From: Prevotellaceae bacterium UBA5903
Lineage (GTDB): Bacteria; Bacteroidota; Bacteroidia; Bacteroidales; Bacteroidaceae
Direction of reading: 5' to 3'
Assembly: GCA_002431845.1 (NCBI GenBank)
Contig: DJEH01000147.1
Coordinates: 1-20,106 of the forward strand
DNA: 20,106 nucleotides
Shown here: positions 16,707 through 20,106 of the stretch, piece by piece
How positions within the stretch are numbered: the stretch's first letter is position 1
Layout of the letters: every line of letters begins with the position of its first letter
The notes under the pieces: model-generated
Told to the model about the DNA's origin: nothing
Seen by the model: only the letters and a program-made list of their open reading frames with translations
The model's database searches: none
Position numbers and translations under genes: made by a program

Positions 16707-16756
16707 AGTAAAATAGCTTACTTTGTTTAATTTCAAACAAAGTAAGTTATTTTACT
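16707..16756. repeat. Long near-perfect hairpin, 22-bp stem
   Basis: The arm at 16707-16728 (AGTAAAATAGC then TTACTTTGTTT) pairs with 16735-16756 over all 22 positions, with a single G-U pair at 16716/16747 and a 6-nt loop AATTTC. It lies about 120 bp upstream of the exported-protein ATG. It could be a second terminator, a leader structure, or the core of a small dispersed repeat. Confidence 0.7.
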
Positions 16757-16816
16757 CATTATCTAAATCTATAGCGATAAGTCTTTTGACTTTGAGTTCC
16801 TATCCTATGCTATGTC

Positions 16817-16829
16817 GTCCCTTCGGGAC
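16817..16829. repeat. Short GC hairpin with UUCG-type loop
   Basis: GTCCC-TTC-GGGAC is a compact 5-bp stem in otherwise AT-rich DNA. It can alternatively close as C(UUCG)G. Its function is unknown. Confidence 0.4.
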
Positions 16830-16912
16830 TTACCTTATAGCTCAAATATTCAAACAAAAATTTCAAATTTAAGTAAGTTGCTTAATTGGTATTGAAAAAC
16901 TCCATATAAAAG

Positions 16913-16957
16913 CATAAGTGCTGAAAGCTCTGCAGAACCTTCAGCACTTATGTTTTT
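16913..16957 (-). terminator. Terminator of the DUF5606 gene, symmetric
   Basis: CATAAGTGCTGAA (16913-16925) pairs perfectly over 13 bp with TTCAGCACTTATG (16940-16952). On the minus strand it lies directly after the DUF5606 stop and is followed by CTTTTATATGG. On the plus strand the same stem is followed by TTTTTA, so it could stop transcription in both directions. Confidence 0.75.
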
Positions 16958-16968
16958 ATATCTACTTA

Positions 16969-17394
16969 TTAAGCCTCTTTAGCCTCTTCCTTTACCTCTT
17001 CTTCAACAAACTTTGTGTAACCACCCTTTACAAGGATGTTGTACCATTGAATAAGTTTTTTGATGTCTGAGTCGTGAACTCTGTCGCGGTCATAATCGGG
17101 CAATACGCTTGCCATAAAGTCTGCCAATTCAGCCTTAGTAGCCTTTTTATAGTCGATTGCAGTAGGTTGCGCATTCTCTTTGTCTGCAATTGATTGGAAG
17201 ATTTCCATAAGTGGTTTGTCGTCCTCATTGGTGTACATAGACACATCGTTGAGCGATGTTACGCGGTCGCGGGCACCTGCTGTAACGCGCTTCTTAGTGC
17301 CATCAATCGTTTCAACAATAAGGTTGCCTCTTCCTTGAGCCACTAAACGATAAAGACCGGGCTTGCCCGATATAGCTAAAATTGTTTCTTGCAT
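16969..17394 (-). CDS. Small conserved Bacteroidetes protein, DUF5606 family
   Basis: The 141-residue cytoplasmic protein opens with MQETILAISGKPGLYRLVAQ, then GRGNLIVETIDGTKKRV. This start (ISGKPGLY-LVAQG---IVE) is what I associate with DUF5606, a small protein widespread in Bacteroidetes with no assigned function. The N-terminal half looks like a small beta domain. The second half is helical (DYKKATKAELADFMASVLPD, then DIKKLIQWYNILVKGGYTKF), ending in an acidic/Lys tail. It has no signal peptide or membrane segment. A stem-loop terminator follows, and there is a 216-bp gap to the transporter gene upstream, so it is probably its own transcription unit. Confidence 0.75.
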   Translation of the reverse strand: MQETILAISGKPGLYRLVAQGRGNLIVETIDGTKKRVTAGARDRVTSLNDVSMYTNEDDKPLMEIFQSIADKENAQPTAIDYKKATKAELADFMASVLPDYDRDRVHDSDIKKLIQWYNILVKGGYTKFVEEEVKEEAKEA

Positions 17395-17464
17395 TTTTAG
17401 ATATTGATGTATTGATTTATTTAATTTTATTCTCTACTTCCCTTTTATTGAAAGCGAGAGACAA

Positions 17465-17503
17465 TAAGCGTGAATGCTTAGCTCAACCATTGGGGTAAAG
17501 ATA
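17465..17503 (-). promoter_or_regulatory. Possible promoter and leader hairpin of the DUF5606 gene
   Basis: On the minus strand 17503-17496 reads TATCTTTA, one mismatch from TAnnTTTG. It is followed in the leader by an inverted repeat TAAGC/GCTTA (17465-17480). No -33 element was identified. The leader would be about 90 nt. Confidence 0.35.
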
Positions 17504-17610
17504 TGAATATCAATCATTAGTCATCAGCTAAGAATGCCGTTTATTGTTGTGGATGCTAAATTCGGCAATTTTTCTGATATAACCAACCTTTTGGCTGATA
17601 AAATATCATT

Positions 17611-18558
17611 TCACTCTTTAACAGCGTTATTGCGCTCATAAGTCTCTACCTCATGTCGGTTGCGGCTTATTGTTACCAAATATACACCACCAAATATCAG
17701 CAACACAGCTATAGCCTTTATCCAATTAAAGGTATCCATGCCCCAACAAATGGCCACTATACAAGCCACAATGGGCTGCACATAGTTGTACATACCCGCT
17801 ACTGTTGGGCGCAGATTTTTCTGTCCTATCACAATGAGCATGTAGCTAAAAAAGGTGCTACCCACTACTATAAACGTTAATGCGGCTATCTCTGATAGAT
17901 GAAGCGATTGCCACGAAACGGCCAAAAGGTCGTTAGCAGAGAATGGGAGCACGCAGATAAACGAGTAGGTAAACATCCACTTCATAATTGTAACAAGCGA
18001 ATATTTGCTTACAAAATCTTTGTAAACAACTATGTAGAGTGCGTAGCAAAATTGTGCAGACAGCACCAATAAGTCGCCCCATATAGCGTAAGATCCGCCC
18101 GTAGTGGCCGCTGCTTGAGTGCCAGCGTTACTACCCATTATCAGCAACAATGCGCCTGCTGCACCCGCCGCAATGCCAAGCACCTTCTTGCCCGTAATGG
18201 GTTCTTTTAAAATAAAAGCAGCCAGCACCATGGCCCACAAAGGCATGCTGGTAGTGATAATTGAGGCATCGCCAGGCGATGTAAGGCTTACGCCAAATAC
18301 AAAGCAACCTTGATTTAGCACTATACCCAACAGGGCTGCACCAAACAAGCGTGCAAGGTCTTTATGTCCAACGTGCTCGGCTGGCATAAAGAATGATAAC
18401 AACCAAAATAATATCATTGCTCCTGTAATGCGCAGGTCGGTTACCACCAACGGAGTTACAGCTCCCGTTGCCATAACAAACTTTGAGAGGGGTGACATTA
18501 GTCCCCACATGCAGTTGGCACTAAACATTGATGCGTGCCCTTTTATTGACGAATCCAT
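17611..18558 (-). CDS. EamA-family (DMT superfamily) transporter
   Basis: The 315-residue inner-membrane protein has about ten hydrophobic helices arranged as two EamA repeats (roughly residues 10-140 and 160-300). Typical features are CMWGLMSPLSKFVMA in helix 1, SLTSPGDASIITTSMPLWAM and FILKEPITGKKVLGIAAGAAG in the first repeat, and YMLIVIGQKNLRPTVAGMYN then YVQPIVACIVAICWGMD in the second. Family members export amino acids, nucleosides or metabolites; the substrate here is unknown. The ATG at 18558 (MDSSIKGHASM) fits the family. An extension to 18621 would run into the purA terminator hairpin. It follows purA on the same strand but beyond that terminator, so it may have its own promoter, which I could not locate. 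Confidence 0.88.
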   Translation of the reverse strand: MDSSIKGHASMFSANCMWGLMSPLSKFVMATGAVTPLVVTDLRITGAMILFWLLSFFMPAEHVGHKDLARLFGAALLGIVLNQGCFVFGVSLTSPGDASIITTSMPLWAMVLAAFILKEPITGKKVLGIAAGAAGALLLIMGSNAGTQAAATTGGSYAIWGDLLVLSAQFCYALYIVVYKDFVSKYSLVTIMKWMFTYSFICVLPFSANDLLAVSWQSLHLSEIAALTFIVVGSTFFSYMLIVIGQKNLRPTVAGMYNYVQPIVACIVAICWGMDTFNWIKAIAVLLIFGGVYLVTISRNRHEVETYERNNAVKE

Positions 18559-18600
18559 TCTTTTTTGTTTAGTTTTTATCGTTCTTTTATAAATAGCAAG

Positions 18601-18659
18601 AAAAAAACCTTTTCCTCCCACCCATTTTTATGCATATATGGTAAGAGAAAAAGGTTTTT
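18601..18659 (-). terminator. Intrinsic terminator of purA
   Basis: On the minus strand AAAAACCTTTTTC (18659-18647) pairs with GAAAAGGTTTTT (18614-18603) with one bulged base, and a run of seven T ends at 18601. It lies about 50 nt after the purA stop. An extra 7-bp hairpin GCAACAT/ATGTTGC (18669-18689) precedes it. Confidence 0.8.
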
Positions 18660-18705
18660 CATTGTTAAGCAACATACCTACGATGTTGCCACTTCATTAC
18701 ACCCT

Positions 18706-19974
18706 CTATCGGATAATAGTTGCTTCGCGGTCTGGACCAACAGACACAATCTTGATAGGAGTGCCTGTAGCCTTTTCAATATAAGCAATATAGTCTGCAA
18801 AGGCTTTAGGGAATTGTTCTTCGCTACGAACGGCAGTTAAGTCGGTGTTCCAACCCTCAATTTCTTCGTATACAGGTTGCCAGCCTTCGGTGTCGTATGG
18901 CATTTCAGTAATGGTTTCACCATCCTTGGTATAAGCCGTGCAAACCTTGATTGTGCTGAACGAATCAAGCACATCGCCCTTCATCATCACGAGATCGGTT
19001 ACACCATTAATCATAATGGCATACTTCAGTGCAACAAGGTCGAGCCAACCGCAACGACGGTTACGCCCCGTAACAGCACCATACTCATTACCGATGTGAC
19101 GAATGGTATCACCTGTTTCGTCAAAAAGTTCCACAGGGAACGGACCTCCGCCTACACGTGTGCTATAAGCCTTGAATATGCCAAACACATGACCTATGCT
19201 ATTAGGAGCTACACCCAAACCTGTGCATACACCACCACTTGTTGTAGATGAAGACGAAACGTAGGGATAGGTACCATGGTCAATGTCGAGCAATGAGCCT
19301 TGGGCCCCTTCGGCAAGCACGTTTTTGCCTTCTTCAAGTGCATGATTAAGTTCATATTCAGTGTCGGTAAGGTGGAACTTACGCATGTAGTTCACGCCTT
19401 CAAGCCAACGCTCTTCTTCTTCCTTAATATCGTAGTCAGTATAGTGAAGGTCGCGCAAAATTTGCTCGTGACGAGCCTTGAGTGCATTATATTTTTCTTC
19501 AAAGTTGTGCAAGATGTCGCCAACGCGCAAGCCTACACGAGCAGCTTTGTCGCTATAGGTGGGGCCAATACCCTTGCCAGTAGTACCCACCTTGTTTTTG
19601 CCCTTTGCAGCCTCGTAAGCGCGGTCGAGCACTCGGTGAGTAGGCAAAATAAGATGTGCTCTACGGCTAATGTGCAAGCGTTCGGTAAGTTCGTAGCCAG
19701 CAGCTTCAAGTTCGTGAGCCTCAGCCATAAACAAGTCGGGAGCTATCACGCATCCGTTACCAATGATATTGATTTTGTTTTCATCAAAAATGCCTGAAGG
19801 GATAGAACGAAGCACAAACTTCTTTCCATCAAAAATAATCGTATGGCCAGCATTGGGGCCACCTGCAAAGCGTGCTACCACATCGTAGCGTGGAGTAAAG
19901 AAATCAACAACTTTGCCTTTACCCTCGTCGCCAAATACGATACCTAATAGGGCATCAACTTTTCCTTTTGTCAT
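18706..19974 (-). CDS. purA: Adenylosuccinate synthetase
   Basis: PurA condenses IMP and aspartate with GTP to form adenylosuccinate, the first step from IMP to AMP. From the ATG at 19974 the product has 422 residues, the usual length. The GTP loop GDEGKGK is at 15-21, with D16 corresponding to the catalytic Asp. H44 in PNAGHT is the second catalytic residue. Other motifs are GTTGKGIGPTYSDKAARVGL, GAQGSLLDIDHGTYPYVSSS, and GRNRRCGWLDLVALKYA. The C-terminus ends SVGPDREATIIR. A longer in-frame start at 20028 would leave almost no leader after the promoter box and adds 18 atypical residues, so it is rejected. A well-spaced promoter lies upstream and an intrinsic terminator downstream. Confidence 0.97.
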   Translation of the reverse strand: MTKGKVDALLGIVFGDEGKGKVVDFFTPRYDVVARFAGGPNAGHTIIFDGKKFVLRSIPSGIFDENKINIIGNGCVIAPDLFMAEAHELEAAGYELTERLHISRRAHLILPTHRVLDRAYEAAKGKNKVGTTGKGIGPTYSDKAARVGLRVGDILHNFEEKYNALKARHEQILRDLHYTDYDIKEEEERWLEGVNYMRKFHLTDTEYELNHALEEGKNVLAEGAQGSLLDIDHGTYPYVSSSSTTSGGVCTGLGVAPNSIGHVFGIFKAYSTRVGGGPFPVELFDETGDTIRHIGNEYGAVTGRNRRCGWLDLVALKYAIMINGVTDLVMMKGDVLDSFSTIKVCTAYTKDGETITEMPYDTEGWQPVYEEIEGWNTDLTAVRSEEQFPKAFADYIAYIEKATGTPIKIVSVGPDREATIIR

Positions 19975-20039
19975 ATTTATCTTGAGGTGATGATTTACAT
20001 TGTTATTAATTGCCACACCGAGCAACAATCAAATTTATG

Positions 20040-20070
20040 CAAAGATAGTGCAAGGCGAATGCAGAACAAA
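20040..20070 (-). promoter_or_regulatory. purA promoter with -7 and -33 elements
   Basis: On the minus strand TTTG (20070-20067) is followed by exactly 19 nt and then TATCTTTG (20047-20040). This matches the Bacteroidetes architecture TTTG-N19-TAnnTTTG. It is the best-formed promoter in the window. The leader to the purA ATG would be about 60 nt. Confidence 0.8.
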
Positions 20071-20106
20071 GCTTGCTTTGATTTTGCTGAGCCGCAGCCT
20101 ATCTTA
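20040..20106. repeat. Palindromic, possibly bidirectional promoter module
   Basis: The element is centred on CAAAGC-TT-GCTTTG (20067-20080) and ends in outward-facing TATCTT boxes. On the plus strand TTTG (20077-20080) is followed by exactly 19 nt and TATCTTA (20100-20106, cut by the window end). The two half-sites mirror each other around the centre. The region between is an imperfect inverted repeat. Confidence 0.55.

Larger units (their letters stand above)
16589..16968. other. 380-bp intergenic region with several inverted repeats
   Basis: I see no gene here. From left to right it contains an 11-bp palindrome GTCTGACAGAC (16623-16633), a 22-bp-stem hairpin (16707-16756), a short UUCG-type hairpin (16817-16829) and the terminator of the DUF5606 gene (16913-16952). 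No TAnnTTTG box was found for the leftward exported-protein gene. Confidence 0.7.

Noticed and set aside
19975..20028. Longer PurA start
   Set aside because: It leaves almost no leader after the promoter box. The family N-terminus begins at the ATG at 19974.
1..20106. CRISPR arrays, tRNA or rRNA genes, transposases, phage genes
   Set aside because: No regularly spaced repeats, tRNA-like cloverleaf, rRNA sequence or transposase motifs were seen on either strand by reading.

Overview
The window looks like a chromosomal housekeeping segment from a Bacteroidales bacterium, most likely Prevotella or a close relative. The evidence is the Bacteroidetes-type promoter box (TAnnTTTG, here repeatedly TATCTTTGCA), weak or absent Shine-Dalgarno sequences, protein sequences of Bacteroidetes character (a BtuB-like TonB receptor, a DUF5606 protein), and the order rsfS-ftsH-cdsA. 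Genus is inferred from style and recall, not from a marker-gene comparison.

Layout. A class A penicillin-binding protein (59-2710, +) faces miaA (3003-3866, -) across a spacer with a long hairpin. miaA lies behind a TonB-dependent outer-membrane receptor (3982-6054, -). That receptor is divergent from mfd (6177-9587, +) across 122 bp holding promoter-like boxes for both. A rightward set follows: rsfS, ftsH, cdsA and guaA (9752-14947). ftsH and cdsA overlap by 8 bp, and a strong intrinsic terminator closes the set after guaA. The remainder is leftward: a frameshifted gene remnant (about 15135-15438), an unrecognised exported protein (15503-16588), a 380-bp spacer with three inverted repeats, a DUF5606 protein (16969-17394), an EamA-family transporter (17611-18558) and purA (18706-19974).

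Functions. The genes cover cell-wall synthesis (PBP1A), phospholipid synthesis (CdsA), membrane protein quality control (FtsH), purine branch-point enzymes for both GMP (GuaA) and AMP (PurA), tRNA modification (MiaA), ribosome silencing (RsfS), transcription-coupled repair (Mfd) and outer-membrane uptake (TonB receptor). No mobile element, CRISPR array, phage gene, RNA gene or defence system was seen. I did not find a new multi-gene system.

The most interesting non-coding signal is upstream of purA, at the right edge. It is an imperfect palindrome of about 67 bp with two back-to-back TTTG (-33) elements, each 19 bp from an outward TATCTT box. A degenerate relative lies upstream of rsfS, and what looks like the end of another copy precedes the PBP gene. 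This suggests a dispersed bidirectional promoter module.
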